Of a stretch of 64,000 nucleotides of DNA, positions 11,101 through 23,335 are shown piece after piece. Every line of letters begins with the position of its first letter. The first letter of the stretch is position 1. The DNA comes from Vicia villosa (lineage: Eukaryota > Streptophyta > Magnoliopsida > Fabales > Fabaceae). The position numbers were made by a program, and so were the translations under genes. The stretch spans positions 22,881,915 to 22,945,914 of the forward strand of contig NC_081186.1 of NCBI RefSeq assembly GCF_029867415.1, given 5' to 3'. The notes beneath the pieces are model-generated. The model was not told the DNA's origin. It saw only the letters and a list, made by a program, of their open reading frames with translations, and did no database searches.

Positions 11101-12822
11101 ACTTTGAAAATGACCTGTAATGTCTGAGCTCATATTTTTCAAATGGTGAATCCAATGACCATGGGACCAATTGAATTTGAATTATAATTGAATTTCCTTC
11201 AAAACAAGCTTTGGTTGGAATTTTTTGAATGAACGAGGAGAGAGTTATGGCCGGTCAAAGTTCAGTTGACTTTTTAGGAGAAAACCCTAATTTTGAAACT
11301 TAGAGTTTTGTTGATTTTTGATCTTTCCTTGATGAATTATGATCAACCAATGATCAAATGATGAATCTTTTGACAAAATATGGATGTTTGACAAAAAATT
11401 TCATTTTTGACTGTCTGTTGACTTTTCGGTCAAACTGGTCGTCTGTTGACTGTTTGAGCTGCTGACTGTGCGTCTGAGCGATTTGAAGTTTGAAAATTTG
11501 TATGGTGGTACTTTGAGATATATGGAGGTCCATGAAATCCTTTTGAGGTCTCAAAAAACTTGTTCTCCTGAAAAAAACAAAAACCCTAGTTAGGGACTGT
11601 TTGTGTAGGAGACAGTTAAGCGTACCTGATTTTTGTGCAGTGCTGAGTCTCTGCTGATCATGTGATGTTCAGAAGACTTCTAGAACAAAAATCTTGGAAT
11701 TTTGAAATGCAAAAATATTGATTTGATTGATGGTACAAAACACGGAGAATTGCACTGTCAGCGGGTTTGACTGTCAACTGGCTGTTCAGGTATTAACGTA
11801 ACAGTTAAAGTGAAAAATTATTTTGTTGATTTGTTAGAAAAACACAAACATAACAAATAATTAAAATACACCGTACGCGAACGAAATTACCGTCAATAAT
11901 AAGATTGAAAAGGATTTAATGCACAGAAAAAATAAATATTTAACTAGCAATAAACACACATAATATTATCTTACTAGTTAAACAACGGTACAACAAATAG
12001 TATAATACTTAATACTGATAGTACAAATACTACATAATATAATGAATAGTACGACAAATAAACGGTACATTATTTGAAAATGAAAGATACGACAAACTTT
12101 AAAAATGACGATTAAAAACCCATGCTATAAATAATAACATATAGATGATTGGGAGCGTAAACAACCCAGGTCCGCATTTTTCAGGACTGTGCAGACAGAA
12201 AAAGGACATGATCACCACCAAGACAGTGATGACCATAAGAAAACACGTATCCATCCACTTCACCATTTTTGCCAGGGAAGAAGAGAAAATAAATATGAGG
12301 TAGAAATTTGAGAGATGAGTTGAAATTTGATGTGAGAATTTATGGAAAAAATGAGAGGTGTTTATAGAGTGAAAAGAAGGATAGAGACGTTGGGGAATGA
12401 AGTGATTCCGTACAAAAAGGAAAATTTGAGTGGTAGTAGGATTTGAAAGAAAGTGTATGGTAGGGTTTGAAAAAGAGAGATGTGTAGAATAAAGTTAGGA
12501 TTTGATTTTGAAAGAAAGAGATTTAAAAAGAAAGGAAAAGATTTTGAAAATAATAGAATATAGTACAAAAATTAGTGGGAAACAAAACTAATAATAATTT
12601 ACTTGTTACCAGTACAGTCTGAATCCCCGGACTCTGCGCCTGCAAAATTTAATTATGTACCAATTGCGTCAGTACTATTTATCTGCAAATAAATCTCAAA
12701 TAAACAGCGTGTGTGAAATGATAAACAGTAATTAGCGTTTGTGTAAGAATAAATTCAACAGCGAACCAAAATACCGTATAAGAAAAATTCTAAAAACCGA
12801 GTATTCATAAAATCAGGATATT
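8164..12822 (-). mobile_element. Probable Tat/Ogre-like solo LTR inserted in the Athila left LTR
   Basis: A 4.66 kb block absent from the right Athila LTR. TTCTC occurs on both sides (8159-8163 and 12823-12827) as a likely target duplication. The plus-strand start TGTCATGCACTCGG is followed by GAGTCGCCACCGAC, TTATTTTATCCAATT and GGTTATACAAAGGGAAGG, also found at the start of the Tat-like LTR at 23336, so the LTR lies on the minus strand. The right end (GGATATT) does not give a clean TG/CA terminus, so it may be damaged or the boundary may be slightly off. No coding region is present. 9040-9610 and 11840-12130 are strongly A/T-rich. A TATAAA-like box on the minus strand lies near 12361-12366. 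Confidence 0.65.
9938..10004. repeat. Perfect 18 bp inverted repeat (hairpin)
   Basis: TTCATGCAAATTATGGCG at 9938-9955 is the exact reverse complement of 9987-10004. The 31-base loop contains a second small palindrome, GGTTAAAACC (9955-9964). It lies in the solo LTR near its most G/C-rich part. Function unknown. Confidence 0.85.
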
Positions 12823-12827
12823 TTCTC

Positions 12828-13601
12828 AATCGTATATTTCTTCGTGTGCCAAAAGATCCTCTAATTCATCGTTAAAAATCTTTTAAATAGTGCAAACTCA
12901 CTTAGGTTGGTTGAAAGTACCCAAAATGCCCTCACAGCTTAACCCATGGAAAAAATATGAAAAAATGAAAAAATCAGCGTCACATGCTGACACGGGCCGT
13001 GCCAGCCAACACGGGCACCCGTGTCAGACTTCTATTACTTAAAAATTGATTTTTTTTCTCCCAGGCCTCATGACACGGGTGCCCGTGTCAAGTAACACGG
13101 CCAGTGTCATCCTTTAACATCAGAATTTGGCTTTGACTTCTACATCAAAGTTGTAGCTCTTTTTGTTAGCGAAAGTTTTCCACCGGAACCACGTCATTCT
13201 GAGTTCCAAAGCTCTAGTTATGATCAAAATACTACACACCTGTCACGATGAGAAACATGCCAAAAATTTCCAGATCTCACACTTGCTAACACATGCCATA
13301 TCAGCCCCCTGACTTTCATCTCTGTTGAATTTTCTTGACCACGCTTCATCCTAACACGGCCAGTTTCAGGTGACACAGGTGGTCGTGTCAAGCCTCATGT
13401 AGCATGATTTTTCACTTCCTTCGAAACTCCCTTTTTTGTACTTTTTCACATTGATTTGTCTCGATTTATTCCTTTGAGTCTGCAAACAGTACAATACACA
13501 ACCAATGCATAAAATGTAGAAGAATGAAGTAAAACGCTTGACAATATAAAGCAAAGAAGACTAAAATCAACGGTAAATAAACGTTTAAAAACCACTGATC
13601 A
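12828..13601 (-). repeat. Athila 3' LTR, second segment
   Basis: Resumes the LTR after the solo-LTR insertion and ends CACTGATCA at 13601. It matches 18144-18243 plus 40770-41445 of the right LTR. It contains a cluster of GC-rich inverted repeats around ACACGGGCACCCGTGT (about 12985-13100). Confidence 0.88.
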
Positions 13602-14694
13602 AACTCCCCCAAAATTAAACCGTTGATTGACCTCAAGCGACAATTACAAGAGAAAATGAACATCATAGCATACCGGTACTCATATGTGAGATTTCTGTGC
13701 CTTTTGATCAAGAGACTTTTAGTCCGGCATTCACATGACGCGAAGAGTTTCTGCAAGAACATTTAAACCCTGAGCTGCCCTTTCGGATACCTCTTTAACT
13801 ATGCTTTGTACTTAAGTATTTTTTCGATTTTCCTCCTCTTTTATTCGGACAATCAAATTAAGGAAATGCGAATTTATGATGATCATCACATGCATGAGAC
13901 TAATCAAGGCTTTCAAATATTTTTCAGGCACCCAATATGTAACGATTAACGATGAACTTTTCAAAACTTTTCAGTTTGTGTGTTGTCCTTATTTGGACGA
14001 CGCTGGGGATCAACCTCCTTTGGTCTGAATAACCGGGTGAGGGTTACCCAACTTAGCGGGTCGGCTTCCTTTTACCACCTTTTCATCATTTGGTGCCAAC
14101 ATTATTTATTTCTCAACTACTCATACATGCCTGTGAATCTAGATTATGCCAGACACTCAAAATAAACTACTCAAGGAGTACTTCTCAGGATTCAAGCACT
14201 ATGGTACAAATCTACACGTTAGACTCGCATCACTTTTTAGGGAACCAAGGGTGTTCAAACAAACCCCCTTTCTGTCACATTATTCCGAACTTCCTGCGCT
14301 CAACCAACCATCCCTTCATCTCTATATACTATTCCCGATTGCTATTTAGATAAAAAACTCTTATGAAAAATAAAAATTTCGGTCAAATTTGGGAAGAATT
14401 CAATGTATGGGTTTACACATCATAATAACAACATAAAAGAAAAATGCAAGAGTAAATCCTCCCCCAAACTTGAACTAAACATTGTCCGCAATGTTTAAGA
14501 ACAAACCCGAAAGGGGTGACTCACATAGGGTACTGCACTTCAGCTGACGCTTTCTAGCTTTCACCCGAAATGCCCATTTTATTTCCTGAAAAACAAAACA
14601 AACACAAAAAGAAATTATGTTATTAAAAGTGTGGGTTGCCTCCCACGAAGCGCTTCGTTTAACGTCGCATGGCTCGACGGTCCATTACCCTTTA
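13602..14694 (-). other. Athila 3' internal region with polypurine tract
   Basis: No gene of its own. Next to the LTR is AACTCCCCCAAAATT (13602-13616), the reverse of a polypurine tract TTTTGGGGGAG. Two segments typical of the end of Athila pol are present: AAGCGCTTCGTGGGAGGCAA (reverse strand, about 14658-14639) and, near 14459-14500, ACATTGCGGACAATG followed by AAGTTTGGGGGAGG. Short open frames at 13980-14353 and 13466-13762 are not credible genes. Confidence 0.75.
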
Positions 14695-17228
14695 TTATGG
14701 AGGGTATTTCCTTCTCCAAACCTTATTGCTTGTTACTTTTGCAACCAACAGCTCATGAAGGTGAAAAGCATGGACCAATTTTCTCTCTGAGTCACTTCCC
14801 ACTCTCATCGTTTTACCTGGAGTTTCCTCTTTCTTTTTCCTTTTGGCTTCTTCAGCAAACTTGGGAACTTTGGTAGATGCATGAGCTACGGCCACCTGAG
14901 AGATTATGCTTGAGAGTTTTTCTAGGGGCGGTCTTGGATTTTTGCTCCCTCCTTTAGTTTTAATCATGCCAACCGAAGAGTGATTATTGCCACCTACATT
15001 TTTCTTCTTGACTTCCAACACCTTCAAAGTTACCTCTTCATCAAATGACTTTATGGTTATTGTCCCTTTTTCAACATCCAAGTTACAGCGACTAGTAAGC
15101 AAAAATGGTCGCCCAAGAAGGATAGGAGTCTCTTCATCTTCAGGAATGTCCATGATGTGGAAATCAATTGGAAAGACAAACTTATCAATCTCTACCAATA
15201 CATCTTCATTTATCTCATACGACTGCTTAATGGTGTGATCAACAAATTTCAACTTTGTCTCACTTTCACTTATCTTTCCAATGTCAAGTTTTTTGAAGAT
15301 AGACAATGGCATTAAACTCACACTAGAACCAGAATCAATTAGCACCTTCTTGAATGTTCTGTCATTGATAGTGCAAGGTATTGCCACCGCTCCAGGGTCT
15401 TTTTTCTTGGTTGGGATCTTCCTTTCTGGCGAGACTCTACCACACTTTTCAGTTACAATTTATGGTTTATCTCCCACTGGCCTTTTTTTTTAAATTACCT
15501 CCTTCATGAATTTCTTGTATGCAGGCATATTTTCAAGTGCTTCGAAGAAAGGTAAGTTGATCTCCAACTTTTTTAACATTGCAGCAAACTTCTCAAAGTA
15601 TTTCTCTTTAGAATCCTTGTTTGTCACTCTGGAGGGGAAAGGTAGCTTGATTACCGGTTTAGTTTCTTTTTTATTTTTCTCTTCAAGTGGCTTAACCGAT
15701 GCTATAACTACTTCGGGCTCTTTCAGATTTTCTCTCACTTCCAGATCTACCTCTATGACTAAGTTTTCATCTATTTCCTTTTCTTCTTGAGGCTCTGACC
15801 CTTTCCGACTTCTTGTTGTGACAGCATTAATCTTCTCCTGGTTCTTTGGATTTTCCACAATTGAGCTTGGAAGAGTTCCTTGTGCTTGTACAGTGAGATG
15901 TTGTGCTATCTGCTCCACTTGAACTTCCAGGTTTCTGATTGAAGCTATTGTATTCTTGTGGTTGTTTCTTGTTTCTTCCTAAAAATGAGAACATTGTGCG
16001 GCCATTTTATCTATAGCTACCTCCCACTCAGTCTTCTGAGGGCCTTGTTGTTGTTGATCTTTCCAACAGAAGTTGGGATGATTCTTCCACCCTGAATTAT
16101 AGGTGTTAGAATAAGGATTGTTTTGCCTTAATAATTTAATTTCTTCAATCTGTTTGGGATTTGCAACACAATACACAGTTTGGTGAGGGCCATTACAAAT
16201 TTCACAGCTAACAGGTTGAGCTTGTTGAACTTGAGCAACCTGTTGTGTACCTATATTAATAGCCTTCAATTTCTTTTCAACTTCTGCAGCTATCGCATCT
16301 TCAACCCGAATTTTAGAAGTCTCTAACTTCAGATCAATTATTCCCTCAGGTTTTCTAGTACACCTGTCATACAATTCCAGATGCTCATTTGCAGCTATTG
16401 CTTCAATGATCTTCTTAATACCAGTGGCTGTTAAGAAATTAGTTGAGCCACCGGCTACTGTATTGATCAACTGCTTTGTCTTTATTCTGAGCCCATTAAC
16501 AAATACTTGCATTTGTTCAGTATGATCCATGTTATGAGTTGGGCATGCTACGAGGATCCTTTTGAATCTTTTGTAGGCATCTCTCAAAGGTTCACCCTCC
16601 TCTGCTTGAAGTTCAGAATTTCATACCTTTTTCGTAGAAAGACTGATGGTGGAAAATACTCATTCAAGAAGGTCTTTTCAATCTCTTCCCACGATGTGAT
16701 ACTGTCTGCTGGGAGAGAATAGAACCACTCTTCTTCCTCTTTGGCTAAGGTGAAAGGAAACATCCTTAACTTCTTTGCTTCTTCAGTATGACCATCAATT
16801 TTCAGAGTGGTGCTCATGGTCAAAAATCTATGCAGGTGCTTGTTTGCATCTTCATTAACCTTTTCGATGAAAGGCTTTCTTTCAAGCTGATTGATGGTGC
16901 TTGGATGCAATTGAAAATTAGGAACATTAACCGGTTGGTTGACAATTGTTAGTCTCACACCCGGTGTATTCGCAACACCATAGTCTCCGAGGAGCCTTTC
17001 TTGAGGTTCCCCCATAACTGTCTCCGTCTCTGACTCTGTATCTGATTTTGACTCTAAATTTGAATGACCAGAATGATCAGAAGCTTCTTCCTCTTTTTCT
17101 AGTTCTGGAATTAAGGGTTATACGGTTGACTCTGCAAGTCTTGCTTGTTTAGCTTTTCTGATCCTAGCGTGCAAAGATCTTTCTGGTTCTGCGTCAAAAG
17201 ATAAATCAGCTGAGGACTTTCCTTGCAT
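14695..17228 (-). pseudogene. Athila gag-protease polyprotein (broken)
   Basis: The frame starts at ATG 17228-17226, just inside the primer site. A stop (17120-17118) interrupts it after 36 codons. It resumes in frame through ATG 17015 with a retrotransposon gag domain (FIEKVNEDANKHLHRFL, WFYSLPADSITSWEEI, FLNEYFPP). A small deletion near 16600 shifts frame; the gag continues at 16587-15979 with a zinc knuckle of form CX2CX3HX4C (CEICNGPHQTVYC) and Q-rich tail. A TAG at the end of that segment and two stops between 15492 and 15450 follow. The aspartic protease (LIDSGSSVS, catalytic Asp codon 15336-15334; LLGRPF) occupies about 15387-14990. The ORF ends at 14695 with no RT, RNase H or integrase, joining almost directly to end-of-pol sequence. 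Gag would form particles and protease would cut the polyprotein; this copy can make neither intact. Confidence 0.9.
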
Positions 17229-17346
17229 ACAAAGATTAAAGTAGATTAGTTTAAATTAAACAAAATAAAAATAATAAATCTGAAAATAAAATTTTAGTTG
17301 ACGAGCAACAAAATTTTAGTTGAACTAAAAAAACTCTATACTATGG
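17229..17346 (-). other. Athila 5' leader between primer site and gag
   Basis: A 118-base A/T-rich leader with no open frame of note. Confidence 0.7.
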
Positions 17347-17367
17347 CAGTCCCCGGCAACGGCGCCA
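17347..17367 (-). other. Athila primer binding site (tRNA-Asp type)
   Basis: On the reverse strand TGGCGCCGTTGCCGGGG starts eight bases inside the LTR end at 17375. It complements the 3' end of plant tRNA-Asp, the primer known for Athila/Calypso elements. It fixes the element on the minus strand and the right LTR as the 5' LTR. Confidence 0.9.
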
Positions 17368-17374
17368 AAAAACT

Positions 17375-18243
17375 TGATCGGTAAATTAGCAAGTGTACTA
17401 ATCGGCCAATGTAGTAATAGTAGGAAATCCCAAAGTACCGATCTCAAGGACTGCGTACCAATACAGAGTTATGTTTTAATTCAATTAAACAAAAAGCCTT
17501 GGGAGTTTTTGATTTAGAAATTATGAATTCAATTGCAAATGAAAGTAAAAGATGTATTTGGCCAAATATGAGTAACATGCCAGGGTAGGTGTGTGCATTA
17601 ACATGTAACAATTCTGAACCCTTGTTTCATAACAAAATCCAACTTATCAATTACCGGTTCTTAAGGGTGTTTGCTCCTAAGTCCTTAGTGGGCAAACCTT
17701 TGAACATTCATCCTAAAGCCTAATTCCTTAGCGAATTATGATGAAATCAAGCCTTTGAATTATCAAGAATATTCCGGTTACCATAGGGTATCCCTAGTCC
17801 TAGGTGATATCTACTATAGTATAATGGTATAAAAAACCTAACAATGGAGGTCCATCCTAATTGTTAGTCATATATCAATCCTGTTGGTCCGACGAGGTAA
17901 GCGTTAAAAACCTTATACCATTAAATTGAACGTGAAAGATAAATATATTATTGAAATTCAGAATTCAAAATCATCACAAATATTAATCAGGGACACCCCC
18001 TAGCATTGGGGGGTTTAGCTACTCATATCATTCACACAAGTTACATAGATATCAAATAAATACATTACAATATGGATGATGAACTTTGATCTTCAATTGC
18101 ATATGCTTATGAGAGTTCTCCGTTCTTCTCCAATTGCATATGCTTTTCTTCTCAATCGTATATTTCTTCGTGTGCCAAAAGATCCTCCAATTCATCGTTA
18201 AAACTCCTTTAAATAGTGCAGACTCACTTAGTTTGGTTGGAAG
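17375..18243 (-). repeat. Athila 5' LTR, first segment
   Basis: Plus-strand start TGATCGGTAAATTAGC at 17375, matching the left LTR. It contains a short duplication of CCAATTGCATATGCTT (about 18093-18137). The match is interrupted after GTTTGGTTGGAAG (18231-18243), where an Ogre-like LTR is inserted with GGAAG duplicated. Confidence 0.92.
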
Positions 18244-19783
18244 TGTCATACCCTAATTTTAACCCCCCTGAGATGTCACATCTCCAGACATTTCAAGACA
18301 GGTACTCAAAACAGTCACTTATTCATCTAGTACTCAATCGAGGGTGCTCAAGGACAAGAGAGTTCAGGAAAAGGACCAATCAATATGAGATTAACCTCTA
18401 ATACAATCACAAGACTCAAATGATTCATTCATTCACTTATGATTGATTAGACCCCAGTCATCAAGACTCAGGTTTGCTCAGGTCACCAGACTAAGGTTTT
18501 AAGCCCATCAAGGACTAAAATCAGGGACCATATTTGGGAAACCTTACAAAGCTCAATGACATCACTCAAAGGATTATATCATCTTCAAATGATCCATATA
18601 ACAATATCCTCTAGGTATTGTATCTCAATTCAAGATCTACAACCATCAATTTCATCTGGTCGACAATTAGGGTTTTTAGACCTAATTCACCTAGACAATT
18701 GACTTTTAATCAGGACATGGGTCCCCAAATCAAAACATGGATCAATAACTTCTATTACCTCAATATAATCCATTCACATCACTCATTTAAGGAGGAGAAC
18801 TTGATTCATCACAAAAGTCCAAGATTTCACTTCATTTGGAAAAAGTCAACTGTACAAGACCCCCTTTGACTTTTAGGGTTATTGGATCAAACCATCACTT
18901 TTAAGGATCAATATCATCAATATATGATTATTGAATTCATTTGACCAAGAAAAATCAAGAAGATTCATCAAGGATCAAAAAGTTAACAAAAAGTCAAACT
19001 AGTGCATTTTGACCTAGTTCATGGATGTCAAAATTTCACCTACACAACTCAAAAAAATTCCAACATGAAAGTTGTAGATCTCACAAAATAAAACAGCTTC
19101 TCACAACGGAACTTTTTTCAAGAGATCAATCATTTAAGAGATATGAGCTTTGGAAGTTATAGGTCATAAAAACTTGGAAAAATTCTTAGTGTTTTTAACC
19201 TAGTTTTCTTCAAACTTTGGGCCTATTTTTCACAATTTTCCCAAGTGATTTTGAAGAAACTCCAAACTAATAAATTGAACTACATGTTAAGGGCTTTCCA
19301 AATTGTGCTCAACCTTCTCCAAATTCATTTTGAGCTAGGAGTTATGATGGTTCAAAGTTGGGCTCAGGAAGTAAAATTATAGGTCATGTACCATTTTGAA
19401 ACTTTGCAAATTTGTGCAAATGACTCTACTAATTGATGCTACATGACCCATAACATATCATTAGAGATACCATACATTAATTTTCACCATGGCATAAAGA
19501 TTAGAGAATATTCCCAAAACAAGAACATGTGATTATGTAATGATTACATTTGGGAAATTTATGGCCAAGTGGTGAATCACCAAAGGAATCTCTTCCCAAC
19601 CAATTAGAACAAACCTCTGCATCAGAAATGTTCCCTAAGATCACAAGAGATCAATGGATAGGAAGCTAGCCCGAGTTTGACATCATTGCATTTGTAAGAT
19701 TCTTTGAATTTCTTCATGGCCAAGAAACCAAAGTGACTTCATTAAGCAAGCTCACTTCTCCAATTTGTACTGAGCTCTTTGCC

Positions 19784-19791
19784 TATAATTA
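19784..19791 (+). promoter_or_regulatory. Probable TATA box of the Ogre-like solo LTR
   Basis: TATAATTA preceded by GCC, 1540 bases into the LTR. The homologous Ogre LTR on the right has GCCTATAAATAG at 1585 bases from its start, so the position is conserved. Confidence 0.55.
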
Positions 19792-20741
19792 GAAGTGTCT
19801 TCCTTAGTATTCAACACACCAAAGCAACTCCAATTCTTACTTTCTCCTTCTCTCCCTCATGCTTATGGTTTTCAAAAGTTCTTTGGCAAGAAGAATCAAA
19901 TTCTTCAAACCAGAGCTTTTCTTTTGAAAGTAAGCCTTCTAACATCTCAAGGAGGTTCATTAGAAGTGATCCAAGCACCTGGATCACTTCTTTAAGTGGA
20001 CAAACGCCATAGCCACTTTCACTTTGGAGCTTAAGCAGTTGGAGGTCTGTAGAACAATTCAGAGGGTGTCAAACAAATCCAAGCATTCAAACACGTTCCT
20101 TAGGGTGTAGTGAAGCTATCCAGATGGTCGCAGCCTATCTGTAAGTGCAGAATCACAATCTTCCATCTCTACTTGAAGCTCAAATAGGAGGGGTCGGGTA
20201 GAGCAATTCTGAAGCATTCAAGTTGCAATAAGTATTCAGTTAGCATCACTGAGTCCCCAGGAAGCTTCTGTGATCATTTGTTCATAGCCAGAAGCTCTCC
20301 GCCATAGCCATCGACCTCCGTTTTCAGAGGTATTTTTTTAAACTCTAACACTCTTATTTAAGTACTCTTTGCAATATATCTCGATACCAGTATACTCAGC
20401 ATCATCAGAGGATTAAAAACCCTTTATCATCATTCATTTATTCATCTTCATCATCATTTAATTTCAAAATTAGGGTTTATGTGTTCTTCGCGTTTTCTGA
20501 AAAATTAGATAGTTGTAGTTAATATAAATAAACATTAGTTGCATATCTGGATTCGTGAGGAAATTTAGAGCAAAATTCATGTTTACATCATCCCATTTGG
20601 TTGAGAAACGAGCAAGTTCAGAAATTCAAAAATGGAAAGCTTGAGGTTGAAGATGAAGATGGTGGGTGGCGCCATTTTTGAATTCTCAGAGGGAAGTTTA
20701 AAATATAATTAATTGAAAGCGTGTTTTAAACGAATACATCG

Positions 20742-20806
20742 TTTAGCTCACTTGGTCACATGCGCTTCCACTCTCTCTTGCCACAAGGTCTGGGGTTCGA
20801 TCCTCC
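20742..20806 (+). other. tRNA-like segment with Pol III A and B boxes
   Basis: A-box TAGCTCACTTGG at 20744-20755 and B-box GGTTCGATCC at 20794-20803, 60 bases end to end, in LTR sense. No acceptor stem or convincing cloverleaf can be drawn, so it is not a tRNA gene. It lies about 960 bases downstream of the LTR TATA box. Confidence 0.55.
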
Positions 20807-20891
20807 CCTCAGACCTTTTGTTATTTTTTTCCATTTAACACGCGTGTTTCACATATAACCAAATGAAACCCCTCTTTAGTCACACTGAGCG

Positions 20892-20950
20892 TGTAGCTCA
20901 GTTGGCTTTGTTTTGTGTGATGACCATGAAAACGTGGGTTCAAGCCTTGG
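20892..20950 (+). other. Second tRNA-like segment with A and B boxes
   Basis: A-box TAGCTCAGTTGG at 20894-20905 and B-box GGTTCAAGCC at 20937-20946, 53 bases end to end, which is normal tRNA spacing. Same orientation as the LTR. Cloverleaf stems are poor. Confidence 0.55.
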
Positions 20951-21825
20951 TGGAGACAAAACCATATTTTTACCACTTTTCCCATTTAGTTTTCTTCACA
21001 ACTTCAACCAATTAATTCACCCTTCAAATTAAATCATTTTTGCTTGATTCTTCACACACTTGTTATTTGATATACTTATTTTATGAATAATCAAAAAAAT
21101 TACAAAAATACTATTTATTTGATGTATTTTTATTAGGTTTAAAATGGTATATTTTTAAGTATTTTAAAATACTCTTAATACATGTTTTTCCTTGAATTTT
21201 CCAAACCTAATCTCTCATAAATATTTTAGTGATAAAACCCTAATCATTTAGGTCTTAATTAGGTATAGACTTTGTCTTTACCCTAATTAAGTTGACTTTT
21301 GTCAATTTTCAAAACTGTTTCCTAACTTCAATTAAACAGACGATCAGGGTTTTCAAACAACGAAACTTTGTATCATTTAAAATCTTCAACTGTTTTTTAT
21401 AAACAGTCAATCATTTCCAATGGGCCTCTAATAGAGTGTAAGACCCAACACCTTCTTCTTTTCATAGTTTGTTTTCAAAAGCTGTATTTACAAAATCTTC
21501 TCTCTGTTTTCAAAACATTCTTCTGGTATTTGAAGGGAATTATTCCCGGTGAAACTCTTCAGATACCTATGTGACCTAATGTCCATCTTCATTTCTTCTA
21601 TTTTAAATAAAACATTAAACTGTTTACAATAAATATTCAACTGTTGCCAATAAACAACCAAGCTACTGGTAAAGGCTTTGTACATACATCTTCAAAGGCC
21701 TCCACTTCATCCAGGTTAGGCTTTATAGCTTTCCATTTACAAGCTTTCATTTAAATTACTGTCAAATATATACTGTATATACATATTGTTTAGAACTACG
21801 TCTGAGTACAACCTTAGGACAGATA

Positions 21826-21928
<103 letters not shown>

Positions 21929-22539
21929 GACTATGGCCTAGGATTGAGAATGTCTTCCCGGTGAAGGCTCTTTCCTAATTAGAGATCTTTAGTTCAAACC
22001 TCAAGATGAATTATTCCTAGTGAAACATCTTGAAAAATCCTTAGAACAAAAATAGGGCACATCCACCCAAGAGGAATTATTCCCGGTGAAACCTCATACC
22101 CATTTTCTTAGAGCCAAACTAAGTTCAAAACCACATAGCTTTCTCTTGTGCTATAACAAGGACCCTCGGTGACTCTCAATTAGCCTCCTCTTGGGCTTTG
22201 TCCAAAGGACCCACAGGCTTCTTAAAAGCATTCCCAGCTTCCTCTTGAGCTTGTATACAAGGACCCATCAGGTTTCTTATAAACATAGGAACACGTCTTT
22301 AGTCACGTTTTAGCCTACCCCGATGAGCTTCTTCTATTCTTAAAACCAGACTTTAAACAAGCTAAGAATGTCTCAATCCCAGTATTGAGTTCACCTTTTG
22401 GAATGAGAGACATGGACAGTGTCTGTCACCTTTATCTTTACCCTCTAATAATTTTCCTCCTTAGCAGAGTCTAGGTTCCACATCTGTCTATCCTCAGTCT
22501 AAGTCAGCCTTAATCTTGGGCTTTAAACAAGAAGTCTCA

Positions 22540-22830
22540 AATAGTTAATAACTCCTCCTTTAAATCCAAAATCCCTGGAAAGGGTCAGCCTCCATTAACT
22601 CCTCCATTCTAATAAAAACCCATGGAAAGGGTTAGCCTCCAAAATCGGTCCTTTAAAGTCATAATTCCCTGGAAAGGGTTAGCTTCCAAAAATTCAACTT
22701 TCAAAAGATAAAACTCTCCAGCAGAGTAAACCCCTGGAAAGGGTCATCCTCCAACATCACTCCTTCAAATCCACATTCCCTAGAAAGGGTTAGCTTCCAA
22801 AATCATTTTTCAAACCTTCAAAACTCCTCA
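22540..22830 (+). repeat. Degenerate tandem repeats with CCTGGAAAGGGTTAGCCTCC
   Basis: Five or so units of roughly 50-65 bases carrying (C)CTGGAAAGGGT(T/C)AGC(C/T)TCC, separated by variable A/C-rich stretches. Part of the U5-side subrepeat region of the Ogre-like LTR. No coding content. Confidence 0.75.
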
Positions 22831-23040
22831 ATAGAGTCTAAGTCAATCATTCAAACAAATTCCCCAATAAGGTCAATCTTCAAACCCGAGTCTTTCATTC
22901 ATCAACTCCTGCTTAACAAAAGCACAATCCTCAGTAGGGTCAACCTTTAGTCCCTAAACAATAGGATAATCCTCAACAGAGTCAAAAATCCCCTCTGAGT
23001 CAAAAGATCCCACACTGGTAGATCTTTCCCCCATTTTAAG

Positions 23041-23335
23041 AGTTAGCCTCAACCTTGGACTTTGTACAAGGCAGATAATAGAGTCTCCCCAGTGAGTCCT
23101 TCACCATCAAGTAGCCACAACCTTGGGCTTTGTACAAGGCAAATAAACCACATTTCCTGTGTCAAAAGATTCCTAACCTTCAGGATCTTTTCCCCAAAGA
23201 GTCATCCATACTCAGTTTCCTCAACAGTCAGTCACAACCCTGGGCTTCATACAAGGCAGAAAATAATAACTTCCCTAGCTAAGAGTAAGCCACAACCTTG
23301 GGCTTTGTACAAGGCACAAAATAGAGTTTCCCTAG
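23041..23335 (+). repeat. Tandem repeats with CAACCTTGGGCTTTGTACAAGG, left part
   Basis: Four units of about 60-110 bases carrying the core CAACC(T/C)(T/G)GG(G/A)CTT plus (T/C)ACAAGGCA. The array is split by the Tat-like insertion at 23336 and continues at 39629-39745 with two more diverged units. The related reverse-strand motif in the Ogre LTR at 52040-52320 (AAGCCCAAGAGGAGGCTATG) suggests a shared ancestral subrepeat. Confidence 0.8.

Noticed and set aside
20742..20950. Functional tRNA genes
   Set aside because: A and B boxes are present but acceptor and anticodon stems cannot be paired; same for 25111, 38109, 53245 and 34765.
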